Shown: piece after piece, positions 21,971 through 33,730 of the stretch | Layout: every line of letters begins with the position of its first letter | Position numbering within the stretch: position 1 is the first letter of the stretch | Origin: Jacaranda mimosifolia | Lineage: Eukaryota > Streptophyta > Magnoliopsida > Lamiales > Bignoniaceae | Assembly: GCA_018894105.1 (NCBI GenBank) | Contig: CM032121.1 | Coordinates: forward strand, 22,661,730-22,725,729 | Length of the DNA: 64,000 bases | Direction: 5' to 3' | Program-made: the position numbers and the translations under genes | The notes under the pieces: model-generated | Seen by the model: only the letters and a program-made list of their open reading frames with translations | Databases searched by the model: none | Told to the model about the DNA's origin: nothing

Positions 21971-22800
21971 TAAGTTCATATGGATGTTTGTGGCTCACTA
22001 AGAGTTAGTGCGAGAGGAGGCTATTCCTATTTCATTACCTTCATCGATGATTATAGTCAAATCAGACATAATTATCTTATGAAGTGCAAGTCCAAAAGCT
22101 TTGAAAAGTTCAAAGAGTATAGGAATGAAGTGGAAAAGCAATTTGCACTTAGTATTAAAGCTCTTCGATCAAATCGAAGAGAAGAATACTTGAATATTGA
22201 ATTCTTGGATTATCTAAAGGAGAATATGATTCTTTCTTAATAGACTCCACCTGGCACACCTCAACACAATGGAGTAACCGAGAGGAGAAATCGTACCTTG
22301 TAGGACATGGTACGTTCCATGATGAGCTTTTCCAATGTACCCATATCCTTTTGGAGATACGCCTCAGAAGCGGTGGCGAAGTTACTAAATGTAGTACCTT
22401 CAACGTCGGTGCCAAAAATACCGCATGAGATGTGGTATGGCAAAGCACCCTCTTACCACTACCTTAGGGTCAGAGGGTCTTCTACTTATGTGAAATGAAC
22501 AGTGGGAGACAGGTTGGATAGTAGATCCACCTTGTGCAATTTTGTGGGATACCCAAGACAGTCTATGAGTTATTACTTCGATGGTCCTTCGAAACAAAAA
22601 GTGTTTTGTTTCAAGGAACAATATCTTTTTGGAAAATAATTTTCTATTGGATAGAAATGACGCTGTAGTTGAACTTGATGTAGTTCAAGTTGATCATCAA
22701 ATCCCACAAATGGTAGAAATAAATAAATATCAAAGAGCTTTACACATAACCTCTGAGAAGGTCGGACTGGATTAAGAAGCAACACAAAACGTTCGGATTC
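21971..22800 (+). pseudogene. integrase remnant (B)
   Basis: Integrase core: DVCGSLRVSARGGYSYFITF then IDDYS, with the second acidic region as LRSNRREEY where other copies suggest D before R. It continues with TPPGTPQHNGV, MVRSMMSFSNVPISFW, KIPHEMWYGKAPSYHYLRV and CFVSRNNIFLENNFLLDRND. Frames are 21980-22240, 22307-22498 and 22581-22775, separated by stops (for example TAA after MILS) and shifts. It is not functional. Confidence 0.85.
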
Positions 22801-23640
22801 CTTTATGAGACGGGCTAATTAGATAGTAATCCGAGGACCTATGAGGAAGCTATGTTGGACATAGACTCGAGAGATCGGCTTAACTCCATGAGATTTAAAA
22901 TGGACTCCATGTACTATAACAAAGTATAGACTTTAATAGATCTACTGAAGTGAATAGTTCCCGTTGGTTGCAAGTGGATCTATAAGCGAAAGCTAGGAGT
23001 TAATGGCGAGGTAGTGACCTTAAGGCGCGACTAGCGGCAAAGGGTTACACTCAAAGACTTGGTATCAATTTTGAGAAAACCTTTTCACTGGTCACTATGC
23101 CTAAGTCCATTCGGATTCTACTTGCTATAGCTGTATATTATGACTATGAGATATGGCAAATGGATGTGAAAATTGCTTTCCTCAATGGAGGTACTGAAGA
23201 AAGAAAACTATATGGTGCAACTACAAGGTTTTACATTGGAGAGGAGTGAGCAAAAGGTTTGCAAACTCCATAGGTCTATTTATGAACTCAAACAGACATC
23301 CCAAAATTAGAACATATATTTTGATTAAAAAGTCAAATTGTTTGGCTTTTTTGAAAAGGTGTATGAACCATGTGTGTATATGAAGGCTAGTGAGAGTAGT
23401 GTACATTTTATTATACTTTATGTCGATGACATCCTTCTCATTAGGGAATGAGATAGGAATGTTAGAGTTTACTAAAGTGTAGTACAATAAAGGATATGGG
23501 AGAAGCATCCTATATATTAGGAATACATATCTATAGAGATAGATCAAGGAAGATGCTAAGGCTTTCCCAAATCCCATATACTGATAAAATACTAAAGAGG
23601 TTTAGTTTGGAATAATCCATTTGAGGGTTCCTTCCCATGG
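22801..23640 (+). pseudogene. reverse transcriptase remnant (B)
   Basis: Text matches copia RT in order: SMYYNKV, IVPVGCKWIYKRKLGV, MPKSIRILLAIAVYYDYEIW, QMDVKIAFLN, KVCKL, and the catalytic LYVDDILLI with YVDD at 23419-23430 intact. Frames are broken in several places (for example FLNGG then EERKL) and some WKSS-type segments are compressed. The ORF on the opposite strand at 23221-23577 is a shadow. Confidence 0.85.
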
Positions 23641-24380
23641 GACATGGCATTCGTCTCTCCAAGTCTATAGCCCCCAAAACTAAAGATGAGAGACAGATGG
23701 TGTCCCATATGCCTTATGCATCTGCCATAGTGAGCATAATATATGCAGTTCAATGCACAAGATCGGATGTGGTACACTCGCTAAATGTTATGAGTAGGTT
23801 CCAATCTAATCTCGGTGAGAGTCATTAGATAGCCATAAAAGCAATCTTTAAGTACTTGAGAAGGACTAAAGACATGCTTTTGGTATACGGCGATAGAGAA
23901 TTGAAATTCGAGGGGGTTTTTGAATTCTAGTTTCTAATCCGATGTATATGACCTAAAATCCACTTCTGGATCTATATTTTGCCTCAATGGCGATGCGGTG
24001 AGTTGGAAGAGTTTTAAATAAGACACAACGGCCGAATCTACCACTAAGGTGAAATAATTTGTGGTTTTGAAAATCGCAAAGGAAGGTGTTTAGATGAAAA
24101 ACTTTATCCAACAGTTGGATGTAGTGCCTAGTATGCATGCGCTCATGATTGTCTTCGAAAGAAAACTTAAGACTTAAGCCAAGATCTCATTAGTGATCTG
24201 AACACAATAAATGAGTTATCATTTGATATAGGATATCAATTAATAGAGGCGACAACTGAGTGGATAAACTTGCCTCAGAAGAGAATATAATAGAACTACT
24301 GTTGAACCCCTATATGCAAATGGTCTTTGAAGGACATCTTGAGAAGATGAGCCTTAAGGCTATGTGGAATTGGCTTTAGG
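23641..24380 (+). pseudogene. RT connection and RNase H remnant (B)
   Basis: GIRLSKSIAPKTKDERQMVS, PYASAIVSIIYAVQCTRSDV and SLNVMSRFQSNLGESH (23637-23828) are the RT tail. Further on YLRRTKD, DFRSTSGS-like text, the TTAESTTE-like acidic block and the QLDVVPS region of RNase H occur with frequent stops and a missing CDN motif (near 24150 the text has decayed). Confidence 0.8.
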
Positions 24381-24381
24381 G

Positions 24382-24393
24382 CAAGTGGGAGAT
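24382..24393 (+). other. polypurine tract of B
   Basis: CAAGTGGGAGAT immediately before the 3' LTR, the plus-strand primer of copia elements. Seen in nearly the same form before the LTRs of E and, as complement, C. Confidence 0.85.
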
Positions 24394-26637
24394 TGTTGGA
24401 ATAGTACCCCACAAGCCAATTAGATTGGCTTTGTAAACTATTTCCTTGTAAGTCAGTCTTGATTGAATGATATTCATTATATGACCATCTCTATCTCATG
24501 CTCATTATTTACTTCAATTGTATTTGGATGAAGCCTTTAGGTCACACAAGACTACAGGACTTGATTACGCATTGGATGGTGATCATGAAATAAGTTTTAC
24601 ACGATCATGATCTTAAATCTTCCAAGTCATCGGATCTTACAAGATAGGGCATCTAAGATCCGAATAGATTTGTACTAATAATGCATAAATCCAAGGGTTG
24701 GATGTTGCTCCATTCTATGAACAATCCCATATGCGATATGGATGCATGTTAGTGGGTGCTTGTTAGAGAACAAGGCACTGAAGGCCCAACCGAAGAATCT
24801 ACTAGATAGTTGAAGTGGCAAGTCAGTAGTGGCAAGTTCTCCAGCTTACGCTAGTGCATATTATTAGTCATTTGACTTGAGGATCCATGGTAACCTTGTG
24901 TTTGGTCCTTATGCTTTGACTCTTCCTTGGTCGCTTAGTGGACCACTCGAGTTGAGAATGGGCATGAGCTCTAGACATAGAGGTTTGTGAGATCCAAGAT
25001 GGAATCCGACTCCTCGCTTTTGTAAAGGGTGAGTGCATGTCCTACGTGTTCAATAACGATCTATTCCAAGAATCCTTGCGCAAGTTGATGTGATAATTTG
25101 GAAAGGTGTTTCCAAATATGAGGTCACTAAGAGAATCGAACATTGAGAATATAAGCATAGTATTGAGGTTATTAGGGAGCCGACTAATATCTTACCCCAG
25201 GCCTCTTTCATGAAGATAGGAGACAGAAGGACCGTATTTGCATGGTACGCGTAATGGTAGAATGGTTTTTCAAGAGCATTCATTTCGGCTAATTAGTTGG
25301 GCTCATGAACTTGAGGTTGGACATCGACCATGGAGATTATTGGGTACTCTTCAATTAATGAGATTAATTGAATTGAGTCACTTAGTTTAAAGGAGTTTAG
25401 ACTAATGTGAATATTTGATATTCCACAAGTCAGAAGGAGTTGTAAGCCCATGTCCAATGAATGGTAGAACCTAATTGGTCACACAGAAAATCCAATTGGA
25501 TGATCTCTTGAAGGAATGAGAATTTAAGTATTAGAAAATTCATCTTGGCCGATTTTGAAAGTGGTCAAAATTGGAGTCATTTTTGGTTTGATCAATTTAA
25601 GAGTTAAATCGGTCAATTTAATTTAAGAGTTAATTTAAGATCAATTAATTAAGAATTAATTAATTTATTCCACATAACCATCAATTGGTCAAATTAATTT
25701 AAGGGTTAAATTAATTTTGACTAGCTTAAAGAGTTAAGCACTTTGACTTAAGAGTTAAGTCAAAGAATTATTAATTAAATTAAAGTTTTAATTTAATTAA
25801 ATTGGAGAGTTTATTTTGGAGAATATTATTAAATCAAGGGTTCATTTAATATGGAATTAGAATTCATTTGGAAGACATTTCATTAGATGAAATGCAAATT
25901 CCAAATGATATTCAAATTCACATTAACATTAATTATTAGTGGCCACCTTGGAATGGACACATGGCACCCTCTTCTTGAGGATTGTGTGTGACCACACACC
26001 ATCCCACTCCTATATATAGATATAGGATGAGAGGGGGCTGCTAGATAGTGAAGAAATGCAAGGTGTGCATTATTCTCCCAACAACTTGGTAGTAGACATC
26101 TAATAGTTAGAATCTCCATATATCTCTCCAACCTCTTCATCCTCACAATCCATACTTGGTCATCTTTCCTTCATTTCTCTGCAACTATCTTCAACCATTT
26201 TTGTAGAGAAAAGGTCCATCCATTAGGTGTGTGGACTATATCATTGGAGGCAACACATTTGGGTTGCTATTTGCTCTTGTTGAAGTAGTTTTTGGCATCC
26301 ATTTGTATTGAGTTCTGGGATGACTTATTTTGTTCTAATTGAGCCCACATTTCGACTATAGCATCGTCAAGGTGTTGAGAGAGTGCAATAAAATTTCAGC
26401 TCAAAAGGAGGTGTTTAACTAAGGGAAAAATGGTGGTAATTCTGCTGCACCAGTGAGAAGATTCTTCAACAGTAGAACAGAGTTTTTCTTGTTCCTTGAA
26501 TTTTCTGTTATCACTAAGGTATTTCCCTTCTCTAAATCTGATTCCAATGCATGTCTTGATCCTTGGGGATGTGTGTGGGCTGGTTACATTCAGTTTTTTT
26601 TAAAAATATTTGGATCCTAGTGCCTCACACACCTATA
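24394..26637 (+). repeat. 3' LTR of B (2.24 kb, full length)
   Basis: From TGTTGGAATAGTACCCCACA to TGCCTCACACACCTATA (terminal CA changed to TA). It has the full layout: U3 text shared by all copies, the TTAA palindrome array (about 25600-25810), then the TATA box and the R/U5 region ending GGATCCTAGTGCC. It is the best reference for the promoter region missing in B's 5' LTR. Confidence 0.92.
26011..26024 (+). promoter_or_regulatory. TATA box of B's 3' LTR
   Basis: TATATATAGATATA, preceded by the CACACACCATCCCACTCC context found before the TATA boxes of most other LTRs here. Transcription would start about 30 bp downstream. Confidence 0.65.
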
Positions 26638-28265
26638 GATGAAGAAGAAGTGTGAGACTTCAACACATGAATGAATCACACAAATTGGAGGGAAAAATGG
26701 AATATGAAAATTAGATTGTAAGCATGCTTTGGTCGGCCACCTCTCTCCTATTTATAAGAAGGGAGGTGTGATGCAAGTTGGCATCACACCTCCCATGAGG
26801 TTGGCGCCAACTTGTAAGGCAATTTGCATGTGAAATTTTAATTTCACTTGATTTGAATTTCATTTGGAATCTTCATTTCATCTCATGAAATTTCATCTAA
26901 ATAAATTCTAAATGCACTCTAAATGAACTCTTTCATTTGGATTTTTCCTCCAAAATTAATTTTTCATTTTAATTAAATTAACTCCTTTAAGTTAACTTGA
27001 CTAATTGATAGTCATATGGCAACAATTAAATTAACTCCTTAAATATTAAATTCATCAAGCCAAAATGACTAAAAATTAGCCAACCGTTTTACCTCTATAA
27101 AATCGATCAAGTGGAATTTTCTAACTCTTGGAAAATTCCCTTCATTACATAGGAGTTCCTATTGGCTTTTGTGTGTGACCCATTAGGTTCTACTATTTAT
27201 TGGACGTGGGCTCACAACTCTTGTGATATTTTGAATATCAAAATATTCACATTAGTTTAAACTCTTTTAAACTAATAACTCAATTCAATTAATCTCTATT
27301 AATTGAAGAGTATCCAATCTCCATAGTCGATGTCCAATCTCAAGCTCATGGAGCCTAACTATTTGGCCGAAATAAATATGCTTTTGGAGAACCATTCTAG
27401 CTCCACGCTTACTATGCAAATACGGTCCTTCCGTCTCCTATCTCTAAAAGAGGCTTAGGGCAAGATATTTGCCGATTCCCTAATAACTTCGATAACTATG
27501 TTTCTATTTCCAACGTTTGATTCCCCATTGTGATCTCATCTTTGGAAAACTCCTTCTTCAAATTGTCATACTACATTGCGCAAGAATTTCATGAATCGAT
27601 CATTTTAGAATACATAAGAGATGCACTCGCCATTCACAATGACAAGGAGATGAATCCCATTTTAGATCTCACAAACCTCTATGTTTAAGTAGCTCATACC
27701 CAAGCTTAATTTGAATGACTCACAAAGTGGTCAAGGAAGAGTCAAAGTATGAGGATCTAAACATAAGGTTACCATAGATCCTCAGGTCAAAGGACTAATT
27801 ATATGCACTAGCGTAATATGGAGAACTTGTCACTATCGACTTACTACTACAACTGTTTAGTGGATTCTCTAGGCAGGCCTTTAGTGAACTTGTTCTCTAA
27901 CAGGCACCACTAACAGGCACTCATGTCTAACATGGATTGCTCACGAAATGGAGTAATATCCAATCCATTATATTTATGTATCATTAATGCAAGTCTATCC
28001 AAATCTTAGATATCCTATCTTATAAGATTCTACAACTTGAATTTTTTTAAAATCACGATTGTGTAAGACTTATTTTATGATCACCACATGTGCGTGATAA
28101 AGTCTGTAGTCTTTTGTGATCTAAGGGCTTCAACCAAATGCTAGTGAAGAGAAATAAGCATAAGATGAAGATGACCATTTATAATGAATATCATTCAATC
28201 AAGATTGTATCACAAGTGAATAGTTTACATGCCAATCTAATTGGTTGCAGGGCACTATTCCAACA
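26638..28265 (-). repeat. LTR fragment, C-right (3' LTR, U5 end missing)
   Basis: Minus-strand LTR from mid-R/U5 to the terminal TGTTGGAATAGTGCCCTGCA (complement ending at 28265). It lacks the last 0.5 kb or so of the LTR. Its first 150 bp repeat the content of 18580-18733, so it cannot simply be the other half of C-left. Confidence 0.88.
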
Positions 28266-28725
28266 ATCTCCCACTTGCCCTAAAGCCAATTTTCCATTAT
28301 CTTAAGACCCATTTTCTTAAGATGTCCTTCAAAAACCTTTTGCATTAGGAGTTTTGTTAGTGGATCTGCTATATTCTCTTATGAGGCTACCCTCTTCACT
28401 TAGATGTCGTCTCTATTAATGATCTCCTGGATCAAATGATATCACTTTAAAATGTGTTTGGATCGCTGATGAGATCTTCGCTCTGTGGCTTGCACCATCA
28501 CCCTATTGTTGTCACACAAGATAACTATAGGCTTAGCAATACTAAGCACTACATCCAACTCTTAGATGAAGTTTTTCATCCAAACACCTTTCTTTGCAGC
28601 TTTCGAAGCCGCAACAGATTCTGCCTCTGTGGTTGAATTGGCCATGGTGAGTTCGAAACTATAATTCAGAAGTAGATTTTAGGTCATCTACATCGGATTG
28701 AAAACTAGAATTCGAAAATCCCTGA
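28266..28725 (-). pseudogene. RNase H remnant (C-right)
   Basis: On the minus strand this carries the polypurine tract (complement of ATCTCCCACTTGC at 28266-28278), then decayed RNase H blocks: text equivalent to VERVASEENIADPLT, SKHILK, and the CDNN region (complement near 28510, GTTGTCACA). It stops at about 28725 where plus-strand integrase of D begins, so the two copies are joined head to head. The 60-codon plus-strand frame here is a shadow. Confidence 0.78.
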
Positions 28726-29335
28726 CTCTTTATTTGGATTAAGGAAGAGAATACTTAAGTACCAAATTCTTGGATTATCTAAAAGAGAATAGGATTCTCT
28801 CTCATTGGACTCCACTCGGCACACTGCAACTCAATGGAGTAGCCGAAAGGAGAAACTATACCTTATTGGACATGATGCGTTCCATGATGAGCTTATCTGA
28901 TGTGCCTATATCCTTTTGGGGATACGCTTTGCTAATGGCAGCGAGGCTACTAAATGTAGTACCCTCAAAGACCGTGCCAAAAATGCCACATGAGATGTGG
29001 TATGGCAAATCACCCTCTTACCAATATCTAAAGGTTTGGGGGTCTCCTATCTATGTAAAGAGGTTAGTGGGAGACAAGTTGGATAGTCGATCCTCCTTAT
29101 GCAAGTTTGTGGGATACCTTAGAAAGTTTAGGGGTTATTACTTTTATGATCCCTTGAAGCAAAAAGTGTTTGTCTTGAGAGACGCCACCTTTTTGGAAAA
29201 AGGAGTTTCTATTAGATAGAAAAGGAGTTGTTGTTGAACTTGATGAAGTCCAAGATGATCAAATAACATAAGCGGTGGAAACAAGTAGTGAGCCTTACAC
29301 ACATTTTCTACGTAGGTCGGACTGAACTAAGAAGC
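28726..29335 (+). pseudogene. integrase C-terminal half (D)
   Basis: Best-preserved integrase of the window: a 149-codon frame (28770-29219) with MDYLKENRILSHWTPLGTLQ, NGVAERRNYTLLDMMRSMMS, VPISFWGYAL, MPHEMWYGKSPSYQYLKVWG, VKRLVGDKLDSRSSLCKFVG and KQKVFVLRDATFLEKGV. The frame shifts near 29215. It continues as decayed linker text up to a worn C-terminal TQPLRR-like region. The catalytic residues upstream of the EYLS block are absent. Confidence 0.88.
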
Positions 29336-30245
29336 AACCCAAAAGTTTGGATTTCTTCATGAGACGGGCCAATCGAATATAGATTTGAAGACCTACGAGA
29401 AATCTATGTTGGACATAGATTCGGGACATTAGCTTGATGCTATGAGATCTGAAATGAACTAAATGTATTCCAATAAAGTATAGACTTTGGTAGATCCACC
29501 AAAAGGGAATCATTCCCGTTGGTTGCAAGTGGATCTATAAGTGAAAGCTAGGAGTCGATAGAGAGGTAGTAACCTTTAAGGTGCGGTAGTGGAAAAAGGT
29601 TATACTGAAAGACCCGGTATTGATTTTGAGGAAACCTTTTCACCAATTGCAATGCCTAAGTCCATACGGATCCTGCTTGCCATAACCGTATATTATTACT
29701 ATAAAATATGGCAAATGGATGTAAAAACCGCTTTCCTCAATGGCAACATTGAAGAAAAAAATTATATGGAGCAACCACAAGGGTTTACATCCAAGAGAAG
29801 TGAGCAAAAGGTTTGCAAACTCCAAAGGTCCATTTATGGACTCAGGCAAGCGCCCTGATCTTGGAACATACGTTTTGATAGTATAGTTAAATCGTTTGAC
29901 TTTATCAAAAATGTGTATGAATCATGTGTATACAAGAAGGCGAGTGGAAATTGTGTACAGTTTATTGTGCTTTATGTCGATGACATCCTTCTCATTGGGA
30001 ATGAGGTAGGAATGTTAGAGCAAACTAAAGCGTGGTTATCTACCCAATTCTTCGTGAAAGATTTGGGAGAAACATCTTATGTATTGGGAATACGTATCTA
30101 TAGACATAGATCAAAGAGGATGCTGGGGCTATCCCAATCACAGTACATTAATAAAATACTAAAGCGATTTAGTATGAAAAAATCTAAAGAGGGATTCCTT
30201 CCCATGGGACATGGTATTTGTCTATCTAAGTCTATGGCCCCCTAG
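29336..30245 (+). pseudogene. reverse transcriptase (D)
   Basis: Two long frames: 29589-29858 (EKGYTERPGIDFEETFSPIA, MPKSIRILLAITVYYYYKIW, DVKTAFLNGNIEEKNYMEQP) and 29913-30245 (KASGNCVQFIVLYVDDILLI, AWLSTQFFVKDLGETSYVLG, KRFSMKKSKEGFLPMGHGIC). YVDD at 29973-29984 is intact. They are separated by a TGA at 29856-29858 and a short shift. Before 29589 the VDPPKGIVPVGCKW block is shifted and contains a stop. Confidence 0.88.
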
Positions 30246-30945
30246 ACTGAGGTAGAAAGACCAAAGATGTACCAGATGCCTTATGCGTCCGCTATATGGA
30301 GCATAATGTAGCAATTTAATGTACAAGACCAGATGTAGCGCAAGCTCCGAGTGTTACGAGCTGCTTTCAATCCAACCCTAGTGAATGTCACTGGATGGTT
30401 ATTAAGACCATCCTTAAGTACTTGAGAAGAACTAAGGAGTTATTTTTAGTATACGACAATGGAGAATTGAAACTTGAGGGGTTTTCGGATTCAAGTTTCC
30501 AATCCAATGTAAACGACCTAAAATCCACCTCTGGATTCATGTTTTACCTTAATGGCAGCACGGTGAGTTGGAAGAGTTTTAAATAAGACACCACGGCCGA
30601 TTTAACCACTGAGGCAAAATATATTGCGGCTTTGGAAGCTGCAAAGGAATGTGTTTGGATCAAAAGCTTTATCCAAGAGTTAGATGTTGTGCCTGGCATG
30701 TTTGAGCCTGTGGTTGTCTTTTGTGACAACTACAGTGCGGTTGCACAAAATAAGGAGCCAAGACCTTATCAATGATCTAAGCACATTTTGAGGCATTATA
30801 ATTTGATATATGATATCATTTGATAAGAGGCAACATCCGAGTTGAATGGATTGCCTTTAGAGATAATATAGCAGATCCACTGACTAACTCCCTAAATGAC
30901 ATCTTATGAAGATGGGTCTTAAGACTCTAAGTCATTGGCTTTAGG
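30246..30945 (+). pseudogene. RNase H remnant (D)
   Basis: After a TAG at about 30245 the text continues through YASA, VTSCFQSNPSECHWMV, ILKYLRRTKELFLVYDNGEL and GFSDSSFQSNVNDLKSTSGF (frame 30395-30586). It then runs through the AEY block, FCDNYSAVAQNKEPRPYQ and a shortened C-terminus. Confidence 0.82.
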
Positions 30946-30958
30946 AAAAGTGAGAGAT

Positions 30959-33036
30959 TGTTGGAATAATGCCCAACAAGCCAATTAGATTGGCATGTAA
31001 ACTATTTCATTTGTGATAAATCTTGATGAAATGATATTATTCTTATATGGCCATCTGCATCTTATGCTCGTATTACTTCACTGGCATATGATTGAAGCCC
31101 TTAGATCACCTAAGACTATGAGACTTGGTCAGTTCACTCGATGGTGATCATGGAATAAGTCTTACACGGTTGTGATCTTAAGCATCCCAAGTCATAGAAT
31201 CTTAAGAGACTGGGAAACTAAGATTTGGATAGACTTGTACTAACGATGCACAAATCCAAGGGTTGGATGTTGCTCCATTCCATGAGCAAACCATATGTGA
31301 TATGGATGCATGTTAGTGGGTGCTTGTTAGAGAACAAAGCACTGGAGACCTGCCAGGAGATCTCACTAGATAGTCATAGTGGCAAGTCAGTAGTAGCTAG
31401 TTTTCTAGCTTACACTAGTGCATATAATTAGTCCTTTGACTTGAGGATCCATTGTAACCTTGTGTTTAGATCCTCATGCTTGGACTCTTCCCTCGCCACT
31501 TAGCGGGAATTTTGATGGTGATTGGGCATGAGCTACTTAGACATGGAGGTTTATGAGATCCAAGACAAGATCCGACTCCTCATCTTTGTGAAGGACGAGT
31601 ACATCTCCTATGTGTTCTATGATGATTGATTCTAAGGAGTCCTTGGCCAAGGTAGTGTGACAATTTGGAAAAAGGAGTTTTCGAAAGATGAGGTCACAAA
31701 ATGAATTGAACATTAAGAATAGATGCATAGCATTGAGGCTATTAGAGACTCGACAAATATCTTGTCCTAGGCCTCTTTTATGGAGATAGGAGACGGAATG
31801 ACCGTATTTGCATGGTACGAGTAAAGCTACAATGGTTCACCATAGGTACTCAATTGGCCAATTGTTGGGCTCCATGGGCTTGATGTTGGACATTGACCAT
31901 GGAGATTGGGTGCTCTTCAATTAATAGAGATTAATTAATATGAGTCGGTTAGTTTAAAACGAGTTTTAAACTAACGTGAATATATGATATTCTAAAGTCA
32001 CAATTGTTGTGAGCCCATGTCCAATGAGCAGTAGAACCGAATGGGTCACACACAAAAGTTTATTGGAAATCCTAAATAATGGGGAGAAATTTTCTAAGCG
32101 TTAGAAAATTTCCAAGAGGACCAAAAATGTGAGGAAGAAATCTTGATGCAATTTTTAGTCATTCGGTTTCGTCAATTTAATTCTTAAATTGATCCAATTA
32201 AATTAATTATTAATTTAATTTGGTACCACATGATTATCAATTGATCAAGTCAAACTTAAAGAGTTAAGTTTGGTGACTTAAATGTTAAGTCAATAGTTAA
32301 TTAAATTAAAGTGTTTAATTTAATTAAATGAAGAATGAGTTTTGGAGGGAAATTTAAAATTAAGCTTGCAAGTTAGCATGCTTAGTTGACAACCCCCCCT
32401 TGAGTCATCCTCCTTCTATATATAAATATAGAGGGGGCAGCCAACAATTAGAATTAGTCACACTTTTTGCATCTAATTGTTAGATAAAAAATTCCTTCCA
32501 AAAGTGTTTCTCTCATAAGTTGAGATTTCACTCTTTTTTTCCTCCCCTCCATTTTTGGCCTTCAACGTTTCTCTCTTCCTTCTTGATTTTTCTAGCTAAA
32601 TTTAGAAGACAAGGATAGTCCAAAGGTGTGTGGACTTTGACATTAGAGGCAAGACGTATTGCGGATTGCTTGCTTTGGTGATCCTCTATTCTAGTAGAAA
32701 ATTTGAGGTCTCTATTTGAGGTCTTTCTGAAGAAGTCTGGTGGTGAATTTTATGTTTGGAAGCTCATCTTTGAGTCAGCATTCATTTGGTCCAAATTTGG
32801 TTGAATTTCGAGGTGATTTGCTAGACCAAACATTGATCACGCCTAAGTTCACCAGTAGTAGTTTCCTCTCGGGAAAGGAAGCTCTTCTTCTACTTTTGTT
32901 GGATTTTGCTCAAGACGTAAAAATCTAACCTTAATCCACTAATATGTATGATTTAGATCCTTGTGGTGGTGTAAGATAAGTTAGATTTTAGTTTTTAAAT
33001 ATTTTAAATTGGATCCTTAGCCTTACACCTCTTTCA
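30959..33036 (+). repeat. 3' LTR of D (2.08 kb)
   Basis: Starts TGTTGGAATAATGCCCAACA after a purine tract AAAAGTGAGAGAT and ends CCTTACACCTCTTTCA. It contains the palindrome array (about 32180-32330) and a TATA box at 32416-32431. The next base (33037) is RT coding text of another copy, so this is an exact LTR end. Confidence 0.9.
32416..32431 (+). promoter_or_regulatory. TATA box of D's LTR
   Basis: CTATATATAAATATAG, 400-500 bp upstream of the LTR end, the same place as in the other copies. Confidence 0.6.
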
Positions 33037-33730
33037 TGTATTCCAACAAAGTATGAACTTTGGTAGATCCATCAAAGAGAATAGTTTCCATTGGTTGCAA
33101 GTGGATCTATAAGCAAAAGCTTGGAGTATATGGAGAAGTGGTGACTTTTAAGGCATGACTAGTGGAAAAGGGTTACACTCAAAGACCCGGTATCATTTTT
33201 GAGGAAATCTTTTCACTAATTACAATGCCTAAGTCCATTCGGATTCTACTTGCCATAGTCGCATATTATGATTATGAGATATGACAAATAGATGTGAAAA
33301 CTGCTTTTCTCAGTGGAGATATTGAAGAAGAAATCTATATGGAGCAACCACAAGGTACAAACATCCTAAAGTTAGAATATACGTTTGGATAATACGGTCA
33401 AATTGTTTGGCTTTGTCAAAAATGTGTATGAACTATATGTGTATAAGAAGCCTAGTGGGAGTTTAATACAGTTTATTGTGCTTTATATCGATGACATCCT
33501 TCTCACTGGGAATAAGGTAGGAATGTTAGAGTGTACTAAAGCGTGGTTATCTACACATTTCTCCATGAAGGATTTGGGAGAAGCATCTTATGTATTAGGA
33601 ATACATATCTATAGAGATAGATCTAAGAGGATGCTGGGGCTATCTTAAATCCCGTACATTGACAAGATACTAAAAAAAATTAGTATGGAAGAATCCAAGA
33701 AAGGATTCATTCCCATGGGACATGGCATTC
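33037..33730 (+). pseudogene. reverse transcriptase remnant (E)
   Basis: Starts at the MYSNKV block of RT. A deletion joins MEQPQG directly to the SRSWN-like region (near 33353), removing the KGSEQKVCKLxRSIYGLK segment. The frame 33385-33648 then gives KPSGSLIQFIVLYIDDILLT (YIDD at 33484-33495), AWLSTHFSMKDLGEASYVLG and HIYRDRSKRMLGLS. Confidence 0.85.

Larger units (their letters stand above)
18734..26637 (+). mobile_element. copia element B (both LTRs, defective)
   Basis: A 7.9-kb plus-strand element: 5' LTR, primer site, leader, gag fragment, integrase, RT, RNase H, polypurine tract, 3' LTR. The gag-to-integrase stretch is deleted, the 5' LTR has lost about 1.3 kb, and pol is broken by stops and shifts. 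The flanking pentamers GGCCA (18729-18733) and GATGA (26638-26642) do not match. The LTR fragments on the two sides overlap in content by about 150 bp, so at least one boundary has been rearranged since insertion. Confidence 0.9.
28726..33036 (+). mobile_element. copia element D, 5'-truncated
   Basis: Plus-strand copy beginning inside the integrase core and running through RT, RNase H, polypurine tract and a full-length 3' LTR. The 5' LTR, leader, gag and protease are missing. It is joined to C-right on its left and to RT text of E directly at its LTR end. Confidence 0.88.
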
